From assembly GCA_934045905.1 (NCBI GenBank), contig OW203771.1, positions 15,811,888-15,875,887 of the forward strand: a stretch of 64,000 bases of DNA, written 5' to 3'. Each line of letters opens with the position of its first letter. Position 1 is the first letter of the stretch. Below the pieces are notes generated by a model. That model was not told where the DNA came from. It saw only the letters and a list, made by a program, of their open reading frames with translations, and made no database searches. Positions 10,101-31,615 of this stretch are shown piece after piece. The stretch comes from Leuctra nigra. Taxonomy: Eukaryota > Arthropoda > Insecta > Plecoptera > Leuctridae. The position numbers were made by a program, and so were the translations under genes.

Positions 10101-13100
10101 GGCCATTTCGTATGCACTGTTACACCAAGCAACAAGTCAATTCCGTGTTCTATACGACAAGTTGTTGAATATCCGAGCTGACAGTCTCGAGCACATCATG
10201 GCCAAGCGTCGCCAGAAGACTGAGAACAGTCGAACACCAGCAGAGCGAGGTGTGATGGAGTTTGGAGGAACACCACATCTTGTCCCCACACCCTCGTACG
10301 AGAGATCCCTAGCATGGAAAGTCATAGGAGCGCATCGGTATCCAATCAGATACAAAGCTGATGAAGAGAAGCGTGACCTTGACTTGGAGATGGAGAGACG
10401 TCTGAAGGAATGCATCCAGCATCATCAGGAGCTAATCAGGTAGGGATAAATATTCAATTTCGCTTGTCAAGATTGAATTTATATTTACTATCAAGAACAA
10501 TGTATAAGTATTTTGGCAATATCCATGAAACAGTCGTTGGGTTTCTTTCTTCTAGTCTGTGGAGCAATATAACCTCAGCTTATAAACCTCTGATGGACAG
10601 TGGACTTATTTACTACCTCGTATCATCCTCATTGGCTGTGCTGTACATCAGTTTGGTAAGAATTGAGATAAAGAACTAGGGAGTTGACTTCAAACAAATG
10701 ACCCGATTGGTCTTCTTCTTCAGGTGCCTTCTATTGACATCGTGACCTATTTGATGCTTACCATAACCTTCGGTTCGTCATTCGTCATTGGAGCATACTT
10801 CTGGATGTGTGACGTAGCAAAAGGAGAGGTAAGAAAACTTAACATTTTCCTTTGGTTATTGAAATGTTTTAAAGTTAAAATTAGCCTAGATTATATAAGA
10901 TTAGATGATCATAGTCTTAACAGAGCCAAGCTCCACAAGCGAGAATGTAATAGAGAAGGGAGAAGGCATGTAGCCTACTCCCGACGAAAGATACCAAGGG
11001 GACCAATGGTTTAACGTCCCTTCTATGGTGTAACATTCACAGCACGAGCCTCCACAACCCGCGCCGTCGAGAGACTGATAACAGGTGGAGGGAGGTCGTC
11101 ACACTAACCCCCAAACACCCCAGTCTCTCTGGCCCAACGGCAGCAACTGGCAAGTCAAAGTAGTTTGGTCACCCATCCAACCTGACCGCGCTCAAATGTT
11201 GGTTTACTTCTGTGATCTGACGAGAACCGATGTATCCAATACACCAGCCGTTTGTCCTAAACAATCTCATTAACGGAATATCTCATTTCGTTGTGAATGA
11301 CTTATATTGGATGACATAATTGGATAATTCGCATGAAACTAGGTGAACAACTAAAATAGCTTCGGGGACAACTAGGTAGCTTACTCAAACAACTTAAGAA
11401 CTGGTCGTTTTAGGGCTGAATTACCGCGAATATCTAGTGGAGCGGTCGCTCCACCCAGCCAAGTCGTACTATACACTCACAGTCACTCAACATACCGTAA
11501 ATGCCTAATAAACTGAGGAGCAGACCAAACACTTTTACTGTAAGCAACAACATGGCATTTTCGGCCTACTGGATCTTAAAATTGGAAAATCTCACATTGT
11601 TGTGAAATGTCTTAATTTCGAGCTATGGCCCACCCCACTACATATACCAAATTTGGGAACAATAGGTTATGCCATTTGCGCGCTAGAGGACCGAGAAAAC
11701 AGTGAAATTACACCACTTTCTGATTCTGAAGATTATGATGATGATGATATCAGGAAACCCTGTTGACAGCGCCACAGCCTAAACGGCTAAACCGATCGAC
11801 CTGAAACTTTTACCACATATGCACTTTTGGCGTCTGATGATACCTTGCCTCTTGTGATTTTTTGTGCCGCCATTTTTAAACCGGAAGTGACGTCATAACT
11901 CAAAAACGTCTGGACCGATTAGAACGAAATTAGCGCCATTCGATTTAGATGGTCATCTATATGAAGTATCAATAAAAAAAATATTATTTTCTTATTTTCT
12001 AAACCGGAAGTGACGTCATAAATACGCAATATTTAACTTATTTCAACAAATTATACTTAAAATACGTACATAATTAACTTACATTGTAACATAGACAATA
12101 CAATTTATATATTCAAGGTAGCAGTGTTCTCGGCCGCCATTCCTGAAACCGGAAGTGACGTCATATATCTAAAACGCCTGTACCGATTGCAACTGAACTA
12201 GCTCCTGCGTATTCATTCTGCTATTTATTTGAAAAATCAATTGTGAAAAATGAATAAATAAATTAATGGTACCGGAAATGGCGGCAGGAACCACTAAATG
12301 AAACCGGAAGTGACGTCATATATTACAAACGGCATGACCGATTTTACGGAAATATAGGGATTAGGAATTCAGATGGTCGTTCATGAAGGTATCAACTAGA
12401 TAAAACTAGATTGTTTTCTTATTACCTATACCGGAATTCGGCCGCTATTTCAAAACCGGAAGTGACGTCATGTATCGAAAACGGCTGGATCGATTATAAC
12501 GAAACTTAAGCTATTCTTCTTGGATAATCATTGTCATCTTATACCAAACGCAACTTTTCATAGTAACCAAATCGGTTGAGGCGTATTTTTTTAAAGAAAT
12601 TAGTCCCTGCTCGGACATGTGCTACAAGCTGTATGTATAAACTAACAAAAGAAGTGATATCCCAGAAAAAACACTCCGTGTAAAAATACCAGCCAAGTCT
12701 CTTTAACTATAAAAAAAAATAGAAGAAATCTAAAAATTCAGCACTGAAAAGGAGTGATATCAAAAAAGGAGCCAAGTCAACGAATTTTCCAAATTTTAAT
12801 CGTACCATTGAAATAAAAATATCAACCCCCGAGAAATACTTAAAAAAAGGACTTGGCGCATCGTTTTTTTAAAGACATTTTTCTATTCTTAAGCTTAAGC
12901 CACTCACATACTACGTAGTTCAGAAATGCCTAGAAAAATTGGGACAAAACTTTCAAATTAAATATTGAACATTCTGTAAAATATTTTAAATTTAAATATA
13001 AGTACGCAAAGAAACATAGCATTGTCTTACAAGCAATAAATACAGAACAGTTGTGTTTGTGATTGGTAGGTACCTATAGTTTTGTGGGTACATCAACATA

Positions 13101-14920
13101 CCTACTACAGCATTATACTTGGAACCTTCTCGCCGTGTAATTAATTGCTATTAATTAACATTTTATACCAAAAAAATTCATAAATTACATAACGTATTAC
13201 TTTAGATAAAAATCTAGTCAGTAATTATTTGAGCAGCATGGCTCAGTGCACTAGTCACTTATACAAATCTCATTGACGGCCTTCTTGTAATGAGCGCTTT
13301 CGCTATTTCCCTCAGTCACGATATTGAGAAGTATGATTGATTAATATGACCCTAGAAATAGTGGCAATAACGAATAGACTAGGCCGCTTCCGTTTATTCG
13401 TTATTCGTTTATCCGTTTATTTCCTCTGAATATTGACAAAATACCAAAACTGCCAGTAGGTAAGAGTACTAGTTATATTAAAACGTAGTATGATTCGTCG
13501 ATAATGAATGTGATATACTCAGGAAAATATACTTGTAGAGTTCTTCCTATACTTTTAGGATAGAAAAGTGTCTTTAAAAAAACGATGCGCCAAGTCCTTT
13601 TTTTAAGTATTTCTCGGGGGTTGATATTTTTATTTCAATGGTACGATTAAAATTTGGAAAATTCGTTGACTTGGCTCCTTTTTTGATATCACTCCTTTTC
13701 AGTGCTGAATTTTTAGATTTCTTCTATTTTTTTTATAGTTAAAGAGACATGGCTGGTATTTTTACACGGAGTGTTTTTTCTGGGATTACAATTACTTAGG
13801 CCGGGTAGGACCAACTCTGGATTAAGTTAACTCTCGATGATTATTGGAAATTAGTGAATCTTATTGGCTATGGAATTCACGCCAATTTGTTTCATTGTTC
13901 ATTGTTTCATTGTTTCATTGTTTCATTGTTTCATTGTTTCATTGTTTGAACTGAAAGTTTCACCACATATACACTGCCTCGTGTTACAGAGTGAAGCAGT
14001 GAGGGAGGCTGTCTACGGCTGTGATTGGTTTGAATCGTCGGAGAGCTTCAAGCGATCAATGCGGATCATGATGTCGATGGCTAATCAACCTGTCGCGGTT
14101 ATTGCGATGAATTTCGTTCCATTTAGTTTGGAGACATTTTTAAGCGTAAGTAAAACTGTGGTGGTTATGAAGTTTCTTTTAAATTTGTAATAAAAGAAGA
14201 AGAAAGATAAAAACCAAGTGTGGAGGGGAGGGGTCGACCAAGCTCCGGTCTGAGTGAGTCCAGCACCGGTTAAGGCGTAATTCCGGAAGAGAAGCGGACC
14301 GGGGCCCTTTTTTTGTAATGGCGTTACAGGATTGGTAGTCCTACTGCCGCCTCAACAACTCTGCTCCATTGACGATGCGCCATTATATAGGAGGTGAAGT
14401 TGGTTGAGGATTCGTAACTTAGGGATGTCAAGCGAGTGAGTAGTTAAGTCCCTGTGCCCTGCTGGTATTTAAAGTCCCATCCCAAGGACGGTGTAACACC
14501 CGTCGAGAGACTGATAACAGGTGGAGGGGTGTCGTTACACTAACCCCCCACCACCCCAGTCTCTCTGGCCCAATGGCAGCAACTGGCAGGCCAGAGTTGA
14601 ATGGTCACCCATCCAACAACGAGAACCGAGGTATCCATTACACCAGCCGTTGGGTTACACCAGCCCTATTCTTAGAAATATTAAATTCCCAATTCCCATA
14701 GAATTCTATTGCATTCATGTTAATCCTTATGGCCGTTACCGGATTCCATCAGAATGGAATTGGGAAGACCTTCTAGAATAAGCCTCCTGGCGTCGACATG
14801 GGAATTAGTGCTATACAGGATTGTGTGAAGAATATTCTGATTTGTTGGCAGGTTCTGAAGACTTCACATGGATATTACACAGTACTCTCGACAGCTATTC
14901 ACCCAGTTGAAACAAATTAG
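7151..14920 (+). CDS. Odorant receptor 1 (7tm_6), complete, 7 exons, 459 aa
   Basis: Insect odorant receptors are ligand-binding subunits that form cation channels with Orco in the dendrite membrane of olfactory neurons. Exons are 7151-7217, 8925-9363, 9996-10439, 10556-10655, 10724-10828, 13990-14145 and 14852-14920, all with GT/AG borders, and phases sum to an open 459-codon frame. The start MDPYSLDKY opens exon 1. Exon 2 holds the N-terminus and TM1-TM3, and exon 3 holds TM4. Exons 3 and 4 bracket the motif LKECIQHHQELIR before TM5, and TM6 is in exon 5. Exon 6 carries SEAVREAVYGCDWFE and the C-terminal FVPFSLETF signature, and exon 7 ends GYYTVLSTAIHPVETN. The loop before LKEC is unusually long (about 60 extra residues). 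Introns hold a hAT element, 5S-SINE copies and a composite repeat. The ligand is unknown. Confidence 0.92.
7323..8025. mobile_element. Non-autonomous hAT element in OR1 intron 1
   Basis: Termini are CAGGGGCGGATCC and GGTTCTAG-type inverse (ending CCGCCACTG), with perfect 8-bp target duplications TTTAAAAG at 7315-7322 and 8026-8033. The inside is rich in C/G runs and the motif CCCTGCGGGGC, shared with elements at 28.7 and 61.1 kb. Open frames are not transposase-like. Confidence 0.88.
8034..8924. other. OR1 intron 1 remainder
   Basis: A diverged repeat ends at about 8690 with GCGCCACCTTAA, the same end as at 3765 and 20494. Otherwise nothing is recognised. Confidence 0.5.
9364..9995. other. 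OR1 intron 2, no feature
   Basis: This AT-rich intron opens with GTAGGAT and closes with TTTTTACAG. I recognise no repeat or RNA in it. Confidence 0.7.
11010..11275 (-). mobile_element. 5S-rRNA-derived SINE fragment
   Basis: On the minus strand the head keeps 5S rRNA-like blocks (CTCGTCAGATCAC, then TTGAGCGCGGTCA-type sequence and GGTTGGATGGGTGACC). It is followed by the CTGCCGTTGGGCC and TCTCTCGACGG body seen in the fuller copy at 59633-60039. The copy is diverged and tailless. Confidence 0.7.
11881..12471 (+). repeat. Array of five CCGGAAGTGACGTCAT motifs
   Basis: Identical 16-bp motifs start at 11881, 12004, 12149, 12304 and 12456, spaced 123-155 bp. Diverged flanks follow the pattern ACGGCTGGACCGATT and GGTCATCTATATG. 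The motif joins an ETS core (CCGGAAGT) to a CRE/ATF palindrome (TGACGTCA). Confidence 0.85.
12661..13784. repeat. Long inverted repeat, arms about 230 bp, of family B
   Basis: The left arm starts CCCAGAAAAAACACTCCGTG and the right arm is its inverse, ending at 13784. Arms include CAGCACTGAAAAG, GATATCAAAAAAGGAGCCAA and CTTGGCGCATCG. About 660 bp of AT-rich sequence separates them. Shorter relatives lie at 26911-28303 and 32586-32990. Confidence 0.9.
13795..13955. repeat. Dispersed repeat end plus 8-bp tandem repeat
   Basis: The block GCCGGGTAGGACCAACTCTG, then GTGAATCTTATTGGCTATGG, matches 39840-39985 in inverse. At about 13890-13950 GTTTCATT is repeated about six times, just upstream of OR1 exon 6. 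Confidence 0.7.
14215..14303 (+). repeat. Fragment of a GC-rich repeat also seen at 24.12 kb
   Basis: GTGGAGGGGAGGGGTCGACC and the following GC-rich block resemble the opening of the repeat at 24115-24480. Confidence 0.5.
14304..14663 (-). mobile_element. 5S-rRNA-derived SINE with internal deletion in its 5S head
   Basis: The body and tail match the element at 59633-60039 (ATGGCGTTACAGGA, TTGACGATGCGCCATTATAT, AGTCTCTCTGGCCCAA) and a short T run marks the tail. The head keeps CGAGAACCGAGGTATCCATT but lacks most of the internal 5S promoter region. Confidence 0.8.
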
Positions 14921-15581
14921 ATGTAATTCTTCAACATTTTTGTTTTCTACAAATAGACGTGCATGGTAAGTGCTTTTCCCATTGACCCGGGACTGAACGC
15001 AATATTTATGCAAGAAGAAGAATTATCCAAAGTTTATTTTCAACGCTTTCAATTATTATATCTAGTCCCTTTAAATAACTGTAACAACTTATCTAAATCA
15101 GTTTAAATTACTACAATTTTAACTTTGAAAATTATGTTATTTTTAATTTTTACTGCAGGTTTGGATGTATAGTCCTTTCAGTGGTAAAATTTGCCAAAAT
15201 GCGATAAGTCGGCCAATCAACGGCCCAATCAGAAGTACCAATCAATTATTATTTTATCTAATGTAAGAAACATTAGATAAAATATAAATCCCCCCCGTCC
15301 CCATCACCGACTGGTGCCAGTGTTACGGCAGTGTTATCACAACACAATCGCCTTAAATCAATATTGTAGTTATTCCATACGTGAATAAGGGATAAAGTCG
15401 ATAGAACTAAATATTCCATGTCAAATGCCTGCTAGAAGTACGATGTGTCTTGTTAGACTGGCCAGCAGGTGGATCGAAAATGTCTTGACTATCTATGATC
15501 TTCATATTTAAGTGAAATTGTGTCCTGTTTTAAAACATAGCAATACTTTTGAACGACATTATTAATTCTTAAGACGTCTGG
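14921..15581. other. Intergenic DNA between OR1 and OR2
   Basis: No coding exon was recognised. A small palindrome (TTATCTAATGT and its inverse, about 15256-15280) is followed by ATAAAATATAAATC, which could act as a TATA box for OR2. This is weak, because no matching OR2 first exon was found downstream. Confidence 0.35.
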
Positions 15582-15949
15582 GTAGTGAGTTTGACCTTGA
15601 AGAGTTTTTAATCGATTTTTATCAATATCTTTTACCAATGTAATTGTTAACAAAATAGGGCTTTGTACGAGTATTCAGAAAAGTTCAATGAAAATAATTT
15701 CATAGTTTGGAATAAGTTATTGGTTTTATTTTGTCCAACAGATGTTTAGTAGGTACCATAATTTTACTAATATTCGGGCACTAAACATCTGTTGGACAAA
15801 ATAAAACTAATAACTTATTCCAAACCATGAAATGACTTTCATTAAACTGTTCTAAATACGCGTACAAAACCCTATTTTGTTAACAATTACATAATGTAAA
15901 AGATATTGATAAAAATTGATTAAAAACTCTTCAAGACCACGCTCACTAC
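15582..15949. mobile_element. Fold-back MITE with arms of about 170 bp
   Basis: 15582-15752 and 15781-15949 are inverted copies (for example ACAGATGTTTAGT against ACTAAACATCTGT, and TTGTTAACAAAATAGGG against its inverse) around a loop of about 28 bp. Several mismatches indicate age. Confidence 0.85.
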
Positions 15950-16454
15950 TCAGCCCTCTTAACAACTGTTCTTTGGGACATCAAACCTACACGTCGAGTA
16001 GTAATTGCATTATAGAAGTTTTCAAACTTTTCTCTAAGGACTCTTGGAAAATCTGAGTGGCCATTTTCATGTATAATGTCTGAGAGTGTTGAAGAGCGTT
16101 TGAAGAAACCAATGTTCAAGAGAAGTGTCAAGGTTTTGAATTATCTAGGCAAGTATTAGGCCGTTTCGTTCTAAATCCAGGCGCGTTGGAAGGGGGAGGG
16201 GGTCAAATACATCCAATCAATTCCAGATAATGTGCTAATTAACAAGAATGTTTTGCGACGTGTACAAAATGCACAGGTTTGCTTGATTATGACTTTGAAT
16301 TCTCAATTTTTTCTCAAATTTGCAAAACTGATTGAACAGACGCAATATTCTTCAATGACTCATTTAACCTTTAAACATCATCATGATTTTATGCTAATAA
16401 CTACACGCTTAAAGATTTCATACCAACATCATAATATATCACATGTAAATAATT

Positions 16455-16930
16455 GTGCGAGCAACTCTTTTTGACTCTTTTGGCACGGACATATTTTTTT
16501 TTTCTGTTACAGGCTTGGACAGCTATAACAGTTTTTTTTCTATCGAGCTGAAATTTTGCACACATGTACGGACCATTTCTGGGCGTTGCAGACCCAATTT
16601 TTTTTTGAAATCCGCTGTTTAAGATCCAAATTTTAAAAAAAATCTGTTTCGGTTGGTTGTTTTGATCAATTTAAAATTTTGACAAGTCATTACGACCAAC
16701 ATTATTCCCAATCTTACAAAGTTTCAGCCAAATAATACCTCTGGTTAAAATTTAAACCCATCTTGCCTGTGATTTTTAAAATTTTAACTTTAGGTAGAAC
16801 CGTGTACTGATCAACTTAAAACTTCGCATGGTCATTGGGACCAACATTCTAGGTATTTTTTTTCCAATTTGAAGACAACTTTGCCGTTATTTTCCAAAGT
16901 TATTGACATTTTAAGGACATTTTATTCTAT
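16455..16930 (-). repeat. Dispersed repeat family A copy
   Basis: It contains TCGAGCTGAAATTTTGCACA, GGGACCAACATT, and the TTTTGGCACGGAC-type opening in the orientation of the 39247-39797 copy. A detached tip (CAACGCGTTACACAGAGCG) lies at 17328-17352. Confidence 0.65.
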
Positions 16931-17961
16931 AATCTTGAAATATTTGAAAAAATTATTCTACATTCTCATCATTGCCTTCTTGATGCTTCAATTCCAAGGC
17001 CTGTAGCAAAGATGTTATGCCTGTAGAGCAAAACTTAAAAACGCATATCAAATCGCACGCAGTACACTTTGTTCAAATCTTCTTTACAATGACTATGAAT
17101 GGTGAAGATGGCAACAAAAATGATGTACTGCGCTAACACCAACACAACAAAATAAAAACAGCTAGAACTTAGGTGGCACATTCAAGTTAGCGGATTCACT
17201 TTTGGAAAGTTTAGGTTGGCAAAGTGTGAATTCAGGCGGAAGGTCTGGATGGTGCTGCTTAGTTTCACCTTAGCGGCGTTGTAAGCTTAAATTGAACAGC
17301 ATGTAGGTATACGAAAACGCTCTCCCCAACGCGTTACACAGAGCGTTTTCTTTCCTAGCAATATTACAATGCCTTTACTTTCCCTACGAGTATCGCATGT
17401 CACAATACGTTTATTTCTCGATTCATTTAAAATTCTATTATTGACCATCAATAATTCAAAATATAGCCTGCGGACAAAATTAGAGGTAAATGCCTAAACT
17501 TATATAATATACAAATTATACTACTTTTGTGTAATGATTCATCAAGTTCAACAAATATTTTAAATGTATTTCAAAGGGATACCAATATCTGTAAAAGGAA
17601 AATGTTTGCCTAAAATTAATTAATTTCTATAACTACGAAAAATTCAAAACGTACTTATACGTTTGTATTTAATTGTCTTATCTTGATTCAAGTTTCAACT
17701 CGTTTCGTACACCCAATACGTTTCTAAGTTTCCCCCCAAGAAAAGTCTGCAACAAGCAGCAAAATCGATCGCGGTTCACCAACTTTTATATTTTGAACAA
17801 TTTATATTAATATTATAATATCATAATAATTATTATAATTATTTTATAATAATTATAAATATCTCAGAATTTAGTTCTTGTACCCCATTTAATTTTTCGA
17901 TATTATTGAGGATGTTACAATAGCGAATATCAAAAGTATCAAAACTTTGTGGACAAGTTAC
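16931..17961. other. Repeat-rich stretch upstream of the LINE
   Basis: About 17050-17310 is an inverted, diverged copy of 22500-22745 (shared GGAAAGTTTAGGTTGGCAAA). From about 17850 the sequence belongs to the host repeat into which the LINE inserted. Confidence 0.55.
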
Positions 17962-20466
17962 GTAAAAAAATTGAAAAATGTTATCAGCATCAATGGGTTT
18001 AAACAGCTGATTGATAGACCTACTAGAATAACCAAAGTGTCGGCAACTTTAATTGATCTTATAATCACGAACAACACAGACAACATTGAAGGAAAAGTTC
18101 TAGAACTGAGTATTACGGATCATGAGGTACTAAGTATAGACATTAAAGAAAATAGTAATGGAAATGATCTATGTAATGAAATGCACCATGTAAATAGTAA
18201 GAAGTTAGTTGAGGATTGGAAGAACTATGACAAAGAGCTACTAAAAGCAGAATTAGTGGAATGCGATTGGAGTTCTGACATGAACAATGTAAATGAAATG
18301 TATAACATAATTAAGATAAATGTTACTAAGTGTAAGGATAAAACGCTGAGGAAAATATTAGTGGATACAGGTGAAAGGAAGATTCAGGGAGTAAAGTGGT
18401 TTAATGAGGAAATTAGGGATAGTATCAAAGAAAGGAATTATTGGTACAAAAGATCAAAAGTTAGGGGATGTAAAGAAGACTGGGATCAATATAAGAAGAG
18501 TAGAAACTTGGTCACTAAAAGACTAAGAACAGCTGAAAGAGAGTACTATGAGAAGAAAATAGATCAAGTTAAAAATGACAGTGTTAAACTATGGGGGACT
18601 TTAAAAGGCATCATTTCTACGGAGAGGAGAGATCCTAAACGAAGCGAAATAGTTTTTGAGGACAGAATTCAAACTCAGAACAAGGTGATAGCTGATGAAT
18701 TTAATAAGTATTTTATTAACAGTATTGAGAAGATTATATCAAGTATAAGGATAATTGGTGACAGCAATGATAATGACAGGTATCTAAGAGACAAAGGTCT
18801 AGTTAATCTGGAAGAATATGACAGAAGGGATAGTAGTGATGTTAAAATGAGTGAATTAAGGGAAATATCTATCCGAGAACTTGATGAAATAATGAGAAAC
18901 TTAAAAAATAAAAAAGGTGATGTTGATGATATACCACACAGAATTCTGTCTGATGCGTACACTGTAATTAAGTACATATTACTGGATTTTATTAACATTT
19001 CACTTAAGACGGGTACCTTTCCAGAAGAGCTCAAGGAAGCACTAATAATTCCAATACCTAAAATTACAGGAACTAATAATGCATCTGAATTTAGACCAAT
19101 TAATATGTTAAGAATTGTGGATAAGATCCTTGAAAAAGTTGTACATAGCCAGTTATATGAGTATCTTGAGAGGAATCACTTAATATTTAGAAACCAATCG
19201 GGGTTTAGAAGAAATTATTCCTGTGAGACTGCTGTGCAAAACCTTTTGATTAAATGGACTAAAGATAAAGAAGAGAAGTTAAACACACTTGCCATATTCC
19301 TTGATTTAAAACGAGCTTTCGAAACAATTAATAGGAATAGGTTATTGGAGAAATTACAGTTTTGTTTTGGGATTGATGGTAAGGTAAATAATTGGATCGA
19401 GCAGTATCTGAGCGGAAGATCGCAAAGGGTAAGATTCGGTGAAGAAATTTCGGAAAAAATAAATTGTGACGTAGGGGTGCCTCAGGGATCCACACTAGGC
19501 CCGCTACTTTTCATACTATTTATGTTAATGATGTGTCTGAGTGTGTATCAGAAGAGAAATGTTTCTTAAATCTATATGCCGACGATATGGTGGTATCATG
19601 CAGTGGGGAGAATATGCAAGAAATAACAAAAGTTCTAAATGAAGAAGTCTGTAAGATAATTGAATGGTTACGAGTGAACGAGCTGAAACTAAATGAGGGA
19701 AAGACTAAACTGATGATTGTGCCGGGTAAAGTTAATGTTGATCGTATTGATAATTTTCAAATTAATGGTTGTGAAATTGAAATTGTGAGTGAATACAAAT
19801 ACTTGGGCATTATATTAGATAGTAAACTTAATTTTAAGTCTCATATGCAGTACATAAAAAAGAAAATATCAAAAAAAGTAGGATACCTTAAGAGAGTTAG
19901 TGGTCAACTGTCCTTGTGGTCGAAAATTATAATTTACAACTGTATAATTAAACCTCATTTTGAATTCTGTAGTACTGTTATGCTGAATGCAAATCAAATG
20001 GACCTAAGAGCATTGCAAATATTGCAAAATAAAACAATGAGGTACATATTAAGAGAGGTTTGGAGCACCAGCCAAATAGATTTACTCATTAAACTAGATT
20101 GGAATAGTGTGGAAGAAACAATCAATATTGCTGCTATGATTTTTATATTTAAGATTAAAAAAGGATTAATGCCAGTGTACCTAGATCATTTACTACAACA
20201 GAGAGGTGAAGGACATGATCACAATACTAGGAATGTAAATAATATATTTTTAAAACAATGCAAGACAAACCTAGTTAGGAATAGTATTGCATATGGTGCA
20301 ATTAGAGAGTATAATAAGTTACCTGAAGATGTAAAAAATTGTAAAGATTGTGTAGTATTTAGAGATATGGTAACAAAATTAATTAGAGAAAAAAGGTAAA
20401 AATTGTATTATAAAAATGTACTGTAATAGCTAATAGCTAAAATAAAAGATTTCAAAATCAAAAATC
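17962..20466 (+). mobile_element. 5'-truncated non-LTR retrotransposon with frameshift
   Basis: Two overlapping open frames (17947-19569 and 19533-20399) together read as the end of an endonuclease domain (DLIITN, ITDHE) and a full reverse transcriptase. RT blocks seen in order are EFRPINML, NQSGFRRNYSCETA, FLDLKRAFETIN, GVPQGSTLGPLLF and, in the second frame, LYADDMVV followed by a thumb and C-terminal region. A small indel near 19515-19530, between PLLF and YADD, breaks the frame. A-rich 3' tail CAAAATCAAAAATC ends at about 20466. Flanks resume the repeat found whole at 3500-3770, with a short imperfect duplication around AAGTACG. The Jockey/CR1-like group is a guess. It cannot be autonomous as it stands, since it lacks its 5' portion. 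Confidence 0.85.
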
Positions 20467-20533
20467 AAAGTACGAGAAATCATCACGCCGCCTTAATAAA
20501 AATAGATTTTCCTCCACTGATCTAATGTTACAG

Positions 20534-30735
<10,202 letters not shown>

Positions 30736-31279
30736 TTCACTCATCGTCACTTGCAAGTTGTTTCACGGACTTCTCTGCGATCTTGCAAGATGACGTGTCG
30801 TCAAAGGCACTTCGGTTTGGATTTCGTGCTAGAGTGTAATCGAACAAAGACTTTATACATTTCTAGTGGAGATGAAAGTGAATTCTTTATTAGAAGAGAC
30901 ATCACTGATTGAAAGTTATGTCAAAAAGTACAAGTTGTCTATTTTCACTGCTACTGCTATATGTTTTTAATAATTTGTAGTTTGTATAAGCATATACTTT
31001 TCAACTGTTCAATTTGTTCATATTTTCATATTTTTAATTGTTAGCTTTGTAAACATACCTAGATCTCATTGACTTAAATTTCACTTATGTACTGTCTTGT
31101 ACTTAAATATCTGTCAACTCTCAATATTTTTAAATAGTTAAACTGTTACTGTATAATATTCATGTTTTAAATTTAGATTTGAATTTAGAATAGTCTACGT
31201 TATTCTTATGTTTTTGACAACTGTTTCAATTGAAACATTTGAACACTATAATTATTACTTCAGCATCTCCCCGAGACAG
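30736..31279. other. OR2 3' flank
   Basis: AT-rich sequence follows the OR2 stop. No AATAAA was noticed close to the stop, so the cleavage site is uncertain. Confidence 0.4.
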
Positions 31280-31615
31280 GTATCTAGTGGAGCGGTCGCT
31301 CCACGCCAGCCAAGTCGTACGGCGCGCGCAAACTCTCATTTAAAAAGGCTGGAGCAAACCTACTTTTACTGTAAGCATCAATGTGGCATTTTCGGCCTAT
31401 TGGATCTTAAAATTGGGAAATCTCACATTAATGCGAAATATCTTAATTTCGAGCTATGGCCTAGTAGTAGGCTGGAGCTCAAATCCGGTAAACAGGCCAC
31501 AGCCTAAACGGCTGAACCGATTGATCTCACATTTTTACCACGTGTGCACTTTTGGCGTCTGATTTGCCCTCTCCCCCTTGACTTTTTTGTGCCGCCATTT
31601 TGAAACCGGAAGTGA

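Larger units (their letters stand above)
11430..13790 (+). mobile_element. Composite repeat family B, copy 1 (OR1 intron 5)
   Basis: It begins at ATCTAGTGGAGC with an 18-bp palindrome (GTGGAGCGGTCGCTCCAC). A roughly 200-bp block shared with 31.28 kb follows, then a short acidic reading-frame remnant ending SDSEDYDDDD, a tandem array of CCGGAAGTGACGTCAT motifs, and an inverted-repeat end at 12661-13784. Copies at 26.2-28.3 and 31.28-32.99 kb share this order. The class is unresolved: the two tips are unlike and no transposase is seen. Confidence 0.7.

Noticed and set aside
15946..16131. 61-residue minus-strand frame next to a MITE
   Set aside because: No known motif, partner exon or second copy was recognised. 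It may be a transposon remnant, but I cannot support that.
18675..19034. 119-residue minus-strand frame inside the LINE
   Set aside because: It is the antisense shadow of the reverse transcriptase, low in complexity and without a domain.
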